Shown piece after piece: positions 16,699 through 25,284 of a DNA stretch of 64,000 nt. This DNA comes from Parvularcula oceani (GTDB lineage: Bacteria > Pseudomonadota > Alphaproteobacteria > Caulobacterales > Parvularculaceae). Location: positions 1-64,000 of the forward strand of contig NZ_JPHU01000013.1 of the NCBI RefSeq assembly GCF_000733125.1, read 5' to 3'. The notes under the pieces were generated by a model. It was not told the DNA's origin, made no database searches, and worked only from the letters and a program-made list of their open reading frames with translations. Positions within the stretch are counted from its first letter, which is position 1; each line of letters opens with the position of its first letter. A program made the position numbers and the translations under genes.

Positions 16699-18218
16699 CG
16701 GTGACCTATAGGGAGTTGATCGAACGCGGCGCGCGCGCCCATGCCGACAGGGTCGCCGTCACCTTCGAAGGAGAGAGCCGGACCTTTTCTCAGGTGAACG
16801 CGCTCGCCAATGCCCTCGCCCATGCGCTGATCGGAGCGGGCGCGGCGCGGGGAGAGCGCGTCGCCCTCCTCGCGGGCAATTCGCTTCTCAGCGTGCCGCT
16901 CGATTTCGCCTGCGTGAAGGCAGGGCTGAACCGCGTGCCGCTCAATGCCCGCCTGTCCCTGCGCGAGCATGCGGCCATGCTCTCCCAGACGGGCTGCGAA
17001 CGCCTGATCTTCGAGCCCTCGCTCTCAGAGCGGGCAGGCGCGCTGAAACAGGAGATCCCGCAGCTCAGCCTGCATGCCCTCGGACAGTGCGATGACGGCC
17101 AGGATCTTCTCGCCGCGGCCGAAACGGCGCCTCGGACCGCGCCCATTGTCGGGACCGCGCCCGACGACGTCGTCCTCACCCTCTTCACCTCCGGCACGAC
17201 CGGCACGCTCAAGGCGGCCCAGCACACGCAGAGCTCCTATGCCGGGATCTGCCGCAATGTGATGGCGAACCTGATCTCGCCGGAACCGGGCGACGCCATG
17301 GCGCATGCCGCATCGCTCATTCATGCGAGCGGCGTCTTCGTCCTGCCCTTCTGGCTGAGAGGCGCGCGGACGGTGATCCTGCCGGGCTTCGACCCTTCGA
17401 CCTATCTTGGCGTTCTTCGCGACGAGAAGATCACCGCGATCAACCTCGTCCCCACAATGCTGCAAATGCTGCTGGACCGCCCCGATTTCGAGAACCGGCC
17501 AGAGCATCTGCGCCAGGTCATCTACGGCGCCTCGCCCATGCCCCGCCCGGTCATCGAGCGGGCGATGAAGGCCTGGGGCCGCGAGCGCTTCTGGCAGTAT
17601 TACGGCCAGACCGAATGCCCCCTCTGCATCGCCGTCCTGCGCCCCGAGCACCATGAGGGCGACCGTCTGGGCGCCTGCGGCCAGCCCGCCGTGGATGTCG
17701 AGATCCGGCTCGTCGGCGAGGACGGGGCGGATGTGCCAGGCGGCGAGCCCGGCGAGATCGCCGTGCGGTCGCCCTCCATGATGGCGGGCTATCACGATGC
17801 CGACGACCTCAATGCCGAGACGCGCCTGCCGGGCGGCTGGCTGCGCACGCGGGATGTCGGCGTCTTCGACGAAGCGGGCTTCCTGACCCTCAAGGACCGC
17901 ACCTCGGACATGATCGTCACCGGCGGCTACAACGTCTATCCGCGAGAGGTGGAGGACGTCCTCTCCGGCCATCCGGGCGTTGCCGAATGCGTCGTGGTGG
18001 GCGTGCCGGACGACAAATGGGTCGAGGCGGTCTGCGCCGTGGTCGTTCCGCGCGCAGGGCACGATCCGGACGAAGGCGAATTGATCGCCCATGCCGCCTC
18101 CGCCCTCGCCTCCTACAAGAAGCCGCGGCGGGTGGTCTTCGCGCAAGCCATTCCCAAGACGGCCGTCGGCAAGCTCGACCGCAAGGCGGTGAGGGCGAGC
18201 CTCAGAAGCGGTAGCTGA
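16695..18218 (+). CDS. Class I adenylate-forming acyl-CoA ligase
   Basis: 507 residues from the GTG at 16695, which overlaps the hydratase stop as GTGA. It activates a carboxylic acid as an acyl-adenylate and then forms the CoA thioester. Motifs are TLFTSGTTGTLKAAQHT (P-loop-like A3), YYGQTECPLCI (A5), GWLRTRDVGVFDEAGFLTLKDR (A7-A8), NVYPREVEDVL and the C-terminal KTAVGKLDRKAVR with the catalytic Lys. The long N-terminal extension possible in this frame overlaps the hydratase gene and is rejected. Convergent 17-bp overlap with the LpxR-like gene. Confidence 0.9.
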   Translation: MTVTYRELIERGARAHADRVAVTFEGESRTFSQVNALANALAHALIGAGAARGERVALLAGNSLLSVPLDFACVKAGLNRVPLNARLSLREHAAMLSQTGCERLIFEPSLSERAGALKQEIPQLSLHALGQCDDGQDLLAAAETAPRTAPIVGTAPDDVVLTLFTSGTTGTLKAAQHTQSSYAGICRNVMANLISPEPGDAMAHAASLIHASGVFVLPFWLRGARTVILPGFDPSTYLGVLRDEKITAINLVPTMLQMLLDRPDFENRPEHLRQVIYGASPMPRPVIERAMKAWGRERFWQYYGQTECPLCIAVLRPEHHEGDRLGACGQPAVDVEIRLVGEDGADVPGGEPGEIAVRSPSMMAGYHDADDLNAETRLPGGWLRTRDVGVFDEAGFLTLKDRTSDMIVTGGYNVYPREVEDVLSGHPGVAECVVVGVPDDKWVEAVCAVVVPRAGHDPDEGELIAHAASALASYKKPRRVVFAQAIPKTAVGKLDRKAVRASLRSGS

Positions 18219-19188
18219 AGCTCAGCGCGCCGAATTCCTGCGCGCTGTCCTGGGTCTCGAAGGTCTCCGAACGGATCACATAGGTCCAGGCGATCTGCGC
18301 GTTGGCATATTGCAGGGTGAAGCCGGCCTGGATGTCGCCCACGAAGGTGTTGCTGTCCACGGAAGGATCGCCCTCGTCGAGGAAGCTTCCGTCGAGCACG
18401 ATGTCATGGGCGACCGCCCGGCCCTGCACCCCTGCGAAGACCGACCAGGCGAAGCCGTCGCCCGGCGCGAGGATGCCCGCGCCCGCGAGCGAGGGGCGCA
18501 CGCGGGGCGGGCCATAGGTCTCGCCGAGATCCGAGCCGATGCGGGCCATGAGGCCGGCATAGGCATTGGTGCGGAAATTCCCCGCCGTCGCGCCGAAGCT
18601 CGGCGTCAGGTCGAAGCCCACCCCGTTGCCGGCATTCGCCACGAGCGCGCGCAGCTTGCGGTCATAGGAGACCGTGACGCCGAACTCGTCGCCGATCTGG
18701 TTCTGCCAGCCATTGACGTCTTCGTCGCCGAAGATGTCGTGCACCTCGTTCTGGATCCATTCTCCGCCCGCTGACGGGCCGACAATGCCGAGCTGCACGG
18801 TGAGGCGGTCGAGCCGCCCGGCCTGCTCGGCGATCGCCGCATATTCGATATAGCCGTAGGCGGCGTAAGGGTGCTGGTCGGGCAGCGGCCGGACGGCGAG
18901 CGTGTCGCGCGGCGTGTAGATCGAGTGCCCGATGGCATAGCCGCGCCGGACCTGCATCGCGCCGCCCTCATCCACGAGCTGCCCGAACGCGCCCGCAACG
19001 CCCGAGGGGGGCGCGGGCGGCGTGATCCATGCCGCCCGCACGCCGTTCGTGTAATTCCTGTCCGTCGTGCTGAAGAGGTCGTTCTCGTAGAGGAGCGACA
19101 GCGTGCCGCCCTCCCCTTCCTGCGCGGCGGCGGACGAAAGGTCGGCGGCGGCGGCAAGGCCCGCCAGCGCGGCAATGGCGTATTTCAT
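18202..19188 (-). CDS. LpxR-like outer-membrane lipid A deacylase (DUF2219)
   Basis: 328 residues from ATG 19188. N-terminal signal peptide MKYAIAALAGLAAAADLSSAAAQ with cleavage likely after AAAQ. The mature protein starts LSLLYENDLFSTTDRNYTNG, the Asn-Asp region typical of LpxR/DUF2219 outer-membrane barrels, and YAIGHSIYTPRDT carries the His-Ser pair expected for the LpxR active site. It ends in an aromatic residue (LSFSYRF), as outer-membrane barrels do. LpxR removes the 3'-acyloxyacyl group from lipid A. Activity here is inferred from family; some homologues are uncharacterised. Confidence 0.82.
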   Translation of the reverse strand: MKYAIAALAGLAAAADLSSAAAQEGEGGTLSLLYENDLFSTTDRNYTNGVRAAWITPPAPPSGVAGAFGQLVDEGGAMQVRRGYAIGHSIYTPRDTLAVRPLPDQHPYAAYGYIEYAAIAEQAGRLDRLTVQLGIVGPSAGGEWIQNEVHDIFGDEDVNGWQNQIGDEFGVTVSYDRKLRALVANAGNGVGFDLTPSFGATAGNFRTNAYAGLMARIGSDLGETYGPPRVRPSLAGAGILAPGDGFAWSVFAGVQGRAVAHDIVLDGSFLDEGDPSVDSNTFVGDIQAGFTLQYANAQIAWTYVIRSETFETQDSAQEFGALSFSYRF

Positions 19189-19319
19189 GATCGTGCCCCA
19201 TGAGCCCGTTGCGGTCGGGCACGCTCCGGCACCCTCGGTCACACACCAAACTGGCGCTCGCGCCGAATGCGGCAAGTGCGAAGAGGCGCTGCGGCGCCGA
19301 TCGCTCGCGAAACGACGAA

Positions 19320-19345
19320 GGGCCGCGGCGTTCCCGCCGCGGCCC
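19320..19345 (-). terminator. Strong hairpin after the PRC-barrel repeat gene
   Basis: Perfect 11-bp arms (GGGCCGCGGCG and its complement) with a 4-nt TTCC loop lie 22 bp beyond the stop codon of the minus-strand gene ending at 19368. No long U-tract follows, so termination strength is uncertain, but position and stability fit a terminator. Confidence 0.6.
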
Positions 19346-19367
19346 TCCGTTCAAAGATCGTGAGGTC

Positions 19368-20765
19368 TCAGTCGATGTCGATCTGTTCGTCGTCGCCCAG
19401 ATCGAGCCGCGAGGGGATGTCCTGCTCCTCGACCTCTTCGATCGCATCCTCGGTCAGGCCGCGGGCGATGATCTCATCCTCGCCGATGCTCAGGCTCGAC
19501 AGCGGAAGCGGCACTTCCTTTTCGCCGAGGCCGAGGAAGCCGCCGGCGGTGAGGATCGCATAGACCTGTCCATTGGTCCGCACGAAGCGGCTCAGCGTGC
19601 CGAGATCGTCGCCATCGGAGCCGACAACATCCATGCCGGTGAGGTCGCCCACCGTATAGATCGCCACGGCGCCGGCCTGCGAGACAGGCGCCTCGTCCGC
19701 ATCCATCATGCCCTGGCGCGGCGCGGCGGCCTGTTCGAAGGTCACGCGCGGCTCGCCGACGCGGCGATATTCGACCCGGGGCTCCTCGCCGGCGAGCTCG
19801 ATCTCGGGCTCGGCATCGACGAAGCGGACGCTGGGCTCCGCCGTCTCGACGGAGATTTCGGGGGCCGCATCGCCGCCCGCCATCTCGACGTTCGGCTCGG
19901 CCTCGGTGACATAGACATTCGCATCCGTGCCCGCTTCGGCGCGGGGAACGAGGCGCATGCCGTCGCGCGCTTCGGGGGCGGGCGTGTCCTGGCGGCTGAA
20001 GCGGGTCTCGACCTCGCCGTCTTCGGCACCGGCGACGGCCTGGAGGTCGAGATCGACGAGCGGATCGGGCACGGCCACGCGGATGCGGGGTTCGGGCTGG
20101 CGCACTTCGACCTGGGGCGGGTTCGTCTCCACGTTCACGTCCGGGTCGGGCATGGTGATGACGATCTCGGGCGCGTCCTGCTCGATCGTGATGATCGGCT
20201 GGGGCATCTCGACCCGGATGCGCGGCGGCGCCTCGCGCACCACGATCTCGCCCTGGCGGCTGGTGACGGTGACGCGCGGCGCCTGCTCGCGGACCGAGAC
20301 CTCGGCCGCCTGCTGGTCGACCTCGACCGTGGGCACGCCGCTGGCGACGTCGACGACGCCCTGCACGGTGACCGTCTCCTCGATCTGGACCTCTTCCTGC
20401 ACGCGGCGGGTCGCGGTCTCGGTCTCCCGCTCGACGTCGCGGACGATCTCCTCCTCGTCCTCCTGGACGAGCATCTCCGCCTCTGCCTCGTCCTCGTCCT
20501 CGGTCTGGAGGAGGCTCGCCTCGCGTTGCAGGCGCTGGAGGGCGCGTTCGCAGCCCGGCGCCTCGTTCTCCTCGATCAGCGCCACGATCTCGGGCTCGTC
20601 GTCGAGCACGTAGTCGTCGGACTCGTCCACGAAGATATAGAGGTCGACGCATTCGTCGACGGGCTCTGGCGCGGTGTCCTGCGCGGCTGCGATGCCGGGG
20701 GCGGCCAGCAGGCTGGCGCCGAGCAGGAGCGCGGTGCGGGTGTGGAATTCTGTCTTGCGGATCAT
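19368..20765 (-). CDS. Secreted acidic protein with nonapeptide repeats and C-terminal PRC-barrel
   Basis: 465 residues from ATG 20765 (MIRKTEFHTR, then a signal peptide ending near AAAQ at residue 29). Order: a very acidic coiled region (about 80-125), ten tandem 9-residue units of form x-(V/I)-x-(V/I)-x4-P at residues 146-235, a second looser set at about 283-349, then a PRC-barrel-like domain (about 368-430, GMDVVGSDGDDLGTLSRFV) and an acidic tail. PRC-barrels are small beta-barrels found in envelope and stress proteins of alphaproteobacteria. The alternating Val/Ile pattern suggests beta-strand stacking. Function unknown; periplasmic or surface location is inferred. Confidence 0.78.
   Translation of the reverse strand: MIRKTEFHTRTALLLGASLLAAPGIAAAQDTAPEPVDECVDLYIFVDESDDYVLDDEPEIVALIEENEAPGCERALQRLQREASLLQTEDEDEAEAEMLVQEDEEEIVRDVERETETATRRVQEEVQIEETVTVQGVVDVASGVPTVEVDQQAAEVSVREQAPRVTVTSRQGEIVVREAPPRIRVEMPQPIITIEQDAPEIVITMPDPDVNVETNPPQVEVRQPEPRIRVAVPDPLVDLDLQAVAGAEDGEVETRFSRQDTPAPEARDGMRLVPRAEAGTDANVYVTEAEPNVEMAGGDAAPEISVETAEPSVRFVDAEPEIELAGEEPRVEYRRVGEPRVTFEQAAAPRQGMMDADEAPVSQAGAVAIYTVGDLTGMDVVGSDGDDLGTLSRFVRTNGQVYAILTAGGFLGLGEKEVPLPLSSLSIGEDEIIARGLTEDAIEEVEEQDIPSRLDLGDDEQIDID
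20061..20330 (-). repeat. Ten tandem 9-codon units encoding x-(V/I)-x-(V/I)-x4-P
   Basis: Within the preceding gene, residues 146-235 divide exactly into ten nonapeptides, for example EVSVREQAP, EIVVREAPP, RIRVEMPQP, IITIEQDAP, EIVITMPDP, DVNVETNPP, QVEVRQPEP and RIRVAVPDP. Hydrophobic beta-branched residues hold positions 2 and 4, and Pro usually closes the unit. The DNA copies have diverged, so this is an old protein-level repeat rather than a recent DNA duplication. Confidence 0.85.
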
Positions 20766-20895
20766 GTCATCCCCTCGCCGAAGCATTGCCGGGCGTCGGT
20801 GCGCCCGCTTGCTTCGGGTAACGCCCGGGCAGGACGATCGTTCCACGGCCAAGGGGGTGCCGGCAGCATCCCGCACCCATAGCGGGCGAGGGGCG

Positions 20896-20924
20896 CGCCG
20901 CGCTCCCGCAAAGGGTGCGCGGCG
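20896..20924 (-). terminator. Possible hairpin downstream of trpE
   Basis: Arms CGCCGCGC (20896-20903) and GCGCGGCG (20917-20924) around a 13-nt loop, 16 bp past the trpE stop. There is no T-tract, so it is only a weak candidate for ending the ppiD-trpE transcript. Confidence 0.3.
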
Positions 20925-20939
20925 AGCGGGTGCGCGTCC

Positions 20940-22463
20940 TCACCCGACGGCCCGCTTCACCGCCTCCATCAGCGCGCCGGCCTTGGCCAGGCATTCGCGG
21001 TGCTCCGCCTCGGGCACCGAATCCACCACGATCCCGGCGCCCGCCTGGACGTGGATCCTGCCTTCCGCCGCGACCGCCATGCGCAGGCCGATGCAGGTGT
21101 CGATGCCGCCATCGGCGCCGAAATAGCCGATGCAGCCGCCATAGGGGCCGCGGCTGACGGGTTCCAGCTCGTCGATGATCTGCATGGCGCGGATCTTGGG
21201 CGCGCCCGTCAGCGTGCCCGCGGGAAAGCCCGCGGCAAGCGCGTCGAGGGGGCGGAGGTCTTTGCGCAAACGCCCCGTCACGTTCGAGACGATATGCATG
21301 ACATGGCTGTAGCGCTCGATCGCGAAGGTCTCGGTCGGGCGGACGCTGCCGATCTCGGCGGCGCGGCCGACATCGTTCCGGCCGAGATCGAGAAGCATCA
21401 GGTGCTCGGCGCGTTCCTTGGGGTCGGCGAGAAGTTCGGCCTCCAGCGCCTCGTCCTCTTCCTTCGTCTTCCCGCGCGGCCGGGTACCGGCGATGGGCCT
21501 GATCGTGACGTCGCCGTTCCGGACCCGAACCAGGATCTCGGGGCTCGCGCCCAGAAGGCTGACGGGCCGGAAATTGAGGTAGAAGAGGAAGGGCGAGGGG
21601 TTGAGGCGGCGCAGCTGGCGGTACACGAAGAAGGGATCGCCCGAATAGTCCGCCGAGAAGCGCTGGCTGAGCACGACCTGGAAGATGTCGCCCGCGCGTA
21701 TGTACTCCTTGGCCCGCTCGGCGAGGGCGCAATACGCCTCCGGCGCCATGTTGGACGTGAATTCGGGCTCGGGGCCGCCTTGCGTCGTCGCGGCGGCCTC
21801 CGCCGGAAGGGGCGTGGCGAGCGCGGTCAGGCCTTCGTCCAGCCGCGCGCCCGCCGCCTCGTAGGCCTCTTCCGCGCTCACGCCCGCTGCGGGCCTTACG
21901 GGGGTGACGAGGATCACCTCGCGCTTGACGTTGTCGAAGGTCGCAAGAAGCGTCGGGCGGACGAAATAGCCGTCGGGCAGGCCCAGCTCGTCATCGGGCC
22001 GGTTCGGCAGGCGCTCGACCAGCCGCACGAAGTCATAGCCGAAATAGCCGAACACCCCGGCGGCCATGGGCGGCAGGCGGTGCTGCGTCTCGGGGTCGAG
22101 CGGGATCTCGGACTCGGTCAGCAGGCGGTCCAGCGAGGCGCGGGTGGGCAGGTCCTCGGCCGCGAAGGCGCAAGGATCGCTCTGCGGCGTGCGGTTGATC
22201 TCGGCTTGCTCGCCGGAGGCGCGCCAGACGAGGTCGGGGCGCGAGCCGATGGTGGAATAGCGCCCGAGCTGCTCTCCGCCTTCGACGGATTCGAGGAGGA
22301 AGGTGTCCGCCTCGCCGCGCGAAAGCTTGAGATAGGCCGAGACCGGCGTGTCGAGATCGCCCGCCACGCGCCGCCAGACGAGTTGGGGTTTTCCCGCCCG
22401 ATAGGCGCTCGCGAAATCTTCATAGGCGGGCTGCGGCGCGAGGAAGCCGTCCGTGTCAGCCAT
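20940..22463 (-). CDS. trpE: Anthranilate synthase component I TrpE
   Basis: 507 residues. TrpE converts chorismate and ammonia (or glutamine with TrpG) to anthranilate, the first step of tryptophan synthesis. The N-terminal lobe has PVSAYLKLSRGEADTFLLESVEGG, the Trp-binding-type ESVEGG region. The chorismate-binding C-terminal half has FQVVLSQRFS, RPIAGTRPRGKT, LDLGRNDVGRA and GTLTGAPKIRAMQII. The start overlaps the ppiD stop by 8 bp, a neighbour combination (SurA/PpiD-type isomerase then trpE) seen in alphaproteobacteria. trpG is not in the window. Confidence 0.97.
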   Translation of the reverse strand: MADTDGFLAPQPAYEDFASAYRAGKPQLVWRRVAGDLDTPVSAYLKLSRGEADTFLLESVEGGEQLGRYSTIGSRPDLVWRASGEQAEINRTPQSDPCAFAAEDLPTRASLDRLLTESEIPLDPETQHRLPPMAAGVFGYFGYDFVRLVERLPNRPDDELGLPDGYFVRPTLLATFDNVKREVILVTPVRPAAGVSAEEAYEAAGARLDEGLTALATPLPAEAAATTQGGPEPEFTSNMAPEAYCALAERAKEYIRAGDIFQVVLSQRFSADYSGDPFFVYRQLRRLNPSPFLFYLNFRPVSLLGASPEILVRVRNGDVTIRPIAGTRPRGKTKEEDEALEAELLADPKERAEHLMLLDLGRNDVGRAAEIGSVRPTETFAIERYSHVMHIVSNVTGRLRKDLRPLDALAAGFPAGTLTGAPKIRAMQIIDELEPVSRGPYGGCIGYFGADGGIDTCIGLRMAVAAEGRIHVQAGAGIVVDSVPEAEHRECLAKAGALMEAVKRAVG

Positions 22464-24321
22464 CGGAGAACTGCTGCTGGATCACCGCCTCGTTGCGGCG
22501 CACGCCCTCTTCGGCCTGAAGCGCCTGGAGATAGCGCTGGACGAGTTCCTGGCTGAGCTCCTGGCCGAGCTGGCCCCGATAGCTCGTCGCCAGAGCGGCG
22601 GCGCGCGGATCGCTGCCGAAGCGGATCTCGTCGACCATGGCGACCAGCGCCTCGTTCCCCTGCGGCTGGGGCTCTGTGACCAGAGTGCCGAGGCGGGCGG
22701 AGAAGAGCTCGGGCAGGAAGGCGGGCGGCAGGCCGCTTTCGCCGTCCGCGGCCGAGACCGTGCGGGTCTCGACCTCGGCGCCCGCGGCCTCTGCGGCGGC
22801 CTCGAAGCTTTCGCCCGCTTCCAGACGCTCCTCGAAGCCGGCGACGGCGCGGGTGAGGGCGGTCCTCTGCGCCTCTTCGGCGTAATCGGCGCGGACCTCG
22901 GCCTCGACCGCCTCGAAGGGGCGGGTCGCGGCGGGCGTCACCCGGTCGAGCGCGACGAAGGCATAGCCCGGCTGGTCGAGTTCCACCGCCTCGGATTCAT
23001 CGCCTTCGGACAGGGTGAAGGCGGTGCGGGCGACGGCGCCGGGCACGTCCTCGATCGCGCCTTCGGGCGTGAAGAGGTCCCGGTCGACCGGGCCGTAGCT
23101 TTCGGGCGCGGGCAGCCCCGCGGCCTCGGCGGCCTCTTCGAGGGTCGCGCCGCTGTCGCGCGCGATCTCGACCGCCTCCACCGTGTCGAGCAGCAGGGTG
23201 CGGGCCTCTTCGGCGCGAAGCTCGGCGGCGAGATCCTCGCGCGCCTCCTCGAAGCTCACCTGCGTGCCCGGCGTGATCTGCGTGACCTCCGCCAGCACCG
23301 GGCCGACCAGGCCCTGGACGGGGCCTTGCAGCCCCGGCGCCTCGGCCGAGAACACCGCCTCGGCGACGGCATCGTCGACGATGCCGCCCTCGGTGCGGTC
23401 CTCGGCCACGGTCACGCTCGCGCCGAGCTCCCGGGCGATGGCGGCGAAGTCTCCTCCGGCCGCGATCCGCTCGCGCGCGGCCTCGGCGGCCTCGGCATCG
23501 GGAAAGACCGCCTGGCGATAGCTGCGGGTCTCGGGCTCGCCGAGATAGGCGGCCCGCGCGTCATAAAGCGCCCGGACCTCGTCCTCGGGCACGTCGATCC
23601 CCTCCATCAGCGCCTCTTCGGAGACGATCAGGGCGCGGAAGCTGCGCGTCTCGGGGCTGCGATAGCGGGCGGCGTTCTCGGCATAGAAGCTTTGCAGCGC
23701 GGCCTCGTCCGCCTCGGGGGCCGCCTCGGCGGGCAGGCGGGCGAGGCGCACCTCGCGCTCTTCGTTCTGGCGCAGGAGGAGGTAGTCGACCAGAGCGCGC
23801 GGCGCCCGGGCATTGGTGCCGACCGCCTCGACCAGCTGGCCGCGCACGATGTCCTCGCGAACCTCCTCGCGGAACTGCGCCGGGGTCATCTGGTTCTGCT
23901 GGAGGATCAGCTGGAGGACCTGCGCGTCGAACTCGCCGGTCTGCGGGTTCGCGAAGGCGTCCTGATCGCGCAGATAGCGCTGCACCATCTCGTCGGTGGC
24001 GACGAGGCCCAGCGCGTCGGCCGCCTCGCCGATCAGGGCGCGGGTGACCAGCCCCTCGATCGTCTGCTCGAGAAGCCCCGCCTCGATCGCCTCGCTGCGG
24101 GTGACCGCGCGCTCGTTTTGTGCCTGGACCTGCCGCAGGGCGCGGGAGAACTCGGCCTCGACCTCGCGGGCGGAATAGGCCTCGTCGCCGACGCGCAGCG
24201 CGTCCTGGCTGCGGAAATTGTCGAGCTGCGGCACGCCGAAAAAGGCGAAGGCGAGCACGAGCAGGACGACGACGACCCACTTGCCGGGGCCTTCGAGCAG
24301 GGAGCGGAAGGAGCTGATCAT
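22456..24321 (-). CDS. ppiD: PpiD-like periplasmic peptidyl-prolyl isomerase/chaperone
   Basis: 621 residues. A single N-terminal membrane anchor (WVVVVLLVLAFAFFGVPQL, about residues 15-33) holds a periplasmic body. SurA_N-like segment (VGDEAYSAREVEAEFSRALRQVQAQ) follows, then a parvulin-type region around residues 240-360 (RSYRQAVFPDAEAAEAARERIAAGGDFAAIAREL) and another lower-conservation repeat towards the C-terminus. It helps fold outer-membrane and secreted proteins leaving the Sec translocon. Many family members have lost isomerase activity and act as chaperones. It is divergent from tpiA and overlaps trpE. Confidence 0.9.
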   Translation of the reverse strand: MISSFRSLLEGPGKWVVVVLLVLAFAFFGVPQLDNFRSQDALRVGDEAYSAREVEAEFSRALRQVQAQNERAVTRSEAIEAGLLEQTIEGLVTRALIGEAADALGLVATDEMVQRYLRDQDAFANPQTGEFDAQVLQLILQQNQMTPAQFREEVREDIVRGQLVEAVGTNARAPRALVDYLLLRQNEEREVRLARLPAEAAPEADEAALQSFYAENAARYRSPETRSFRALIVSEEALMEGIDVPEDEVRALYDARAAYLGEPETRSYRQAVFPDAEAAEAARERIAAGGDFAAIARELGASVTVAEDRTEGGIVDDAVAEAVFSAEAPGLQGPVQGLVGPVLAEVTQITPGTQVSFEEAREDLAAELRAEEARTLLLDTVEAVEIARDSGATLEEAAEAAGLPAPESYGPVDRDLFTPEGAIEDVPGAVARTAFTLSEGDESEAVELDQPGYAFVALDRVTPAATRPFEAVEAEVRADYAEEAQRTALTRAVAGFEERLEAGESFEAAAEAAGAEVETRTVSAADGESGLPPAFLPELFSARLGTLVTEPQPQGNEALVAMVDEIRFGSDPRAAALATSYRGQLGQELSQELVQRYLQALQAEEGVRRNEAVIQQQFSDG

Positions 24322-24406
24322 CGCGGTCTCGGCTGGTCTGCGGCCGACAGGGTTTGGCTAAGCGGCCCGGACTTGGCAAGACCGGCCGAAACGGGAGGAT
24401 TGCGCA

Positions 24407-25117
24407 GTGAAGAAGCTGATCGCAGGCAATTGGAAGATGAACGGTCTGGCCGCGGCCGCCGCGGAGATCGAGGCGCTGGGCGCGAAGCTGACCGAGGCCG
24501 ACAGGGCGAAGGCCGACGTGCTCGTCTGCCCGCCGGCGACGCTCGTTTCGGTTCTCGAACCAAAGGCGCGGGCTGCGGGCATCGCCCTTGGCGGACAGGA
24601 TTGCCACGAGAAGGAATGCGGCGCGCATACGGGCTGCATCAGCGCCGAGATGCTGGCCGATGCGGGCGCCACCTATGTCATCGTCGGCCATTCCGAGCGC
24701 CGCGCGGATTTCGGCGAGACGGATGCGGCCGTGAAGGCGAAGGCGGAAGCGGCGCAGCGCGCGGGCCTGATGCCCATCGTCTGCGTCGGCGAGACCAGGG
24801 ACGAGCGCGAGGCGGGCCGGGCCGAGGCGGTCGTGCGCGGCCAGCTCGAAGGCTCGCTGCCGGAGGGCGAATTCGTGGTCGCCTATGAACCCGTCTGGGC
24901 CATCGGCACGGGCCTCGTGCCCGAAGAGGCCGACATCGCCGCGATGCACCGCTTGATGCGGGAGGTCGCGGGCCCGGGCGTGCGCCTGCTCTATGGCGGC
25001 TCGGTCAAGCCGGCCAATGCGAAAGCGATCCTGGGCCTCGACGATGTCGACGGGGCGCTGGTCGGCGGCGCGAGCCTCAAGGCGGAAGATTTCTACGGCA
25101 TCATCTCGGCGGCCTGA
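24407..25117 (+). CDS. tpiA: Triose-phosphate isomerase
   Basis: 236 residues from a GTG start with GGGAGG eight bases upstream. Interconverts dihydroxyacetone phosphate and glyceraldehyde 3-phosphate. Active-site elements are plain: GNWKMNGL with catalytic Lys, IVGHSERR with His, [13 protein letters not shown] with catalytic Glu and the flexible loop, and [11 protein letters not shown] for phosphate binding. Divergent from ppiD across 85 bp. A core glycolytic gene, relevant to judging whether this replicon is chromosomal. Confidence 0.98.
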   Translation: MKKLIAGNWKMNGLAAAAAEIEALGAKLTEADRAKADVLVCPPATLVSVLEPKARAAGIALGGQDCHEKECGAHTGCISAEMLADAGATYVIVGHSERRADFGETDAAVKAKAEAAQRAGLMPIVCVGETRDEREAGRAEAVVRGQLEGSLPEGEFVVAYEPVWAIGTGLVPEEADIAAMHRLMREVAGPGVRLLYGGSVKPANAKAILGLDDVDGALVGGASLKAEDFYGIISAA

Positions 25118-25284
25118 AGCGGTCGGCCCTTGCGGTGCGGGCCAGCGGCGGCCTGCCTGCCCCGGCAAGGGATGCGGAGGCGTTGAAACGGGCCGCCCGC
25201 AAGGTAAAGTCCTCGGGGAGAGGGCGCGACGGAGCCGGCCTTGAGGACAGGCGGCCGCCGCTGGCCGGGGGGAGGAGAGAGACC

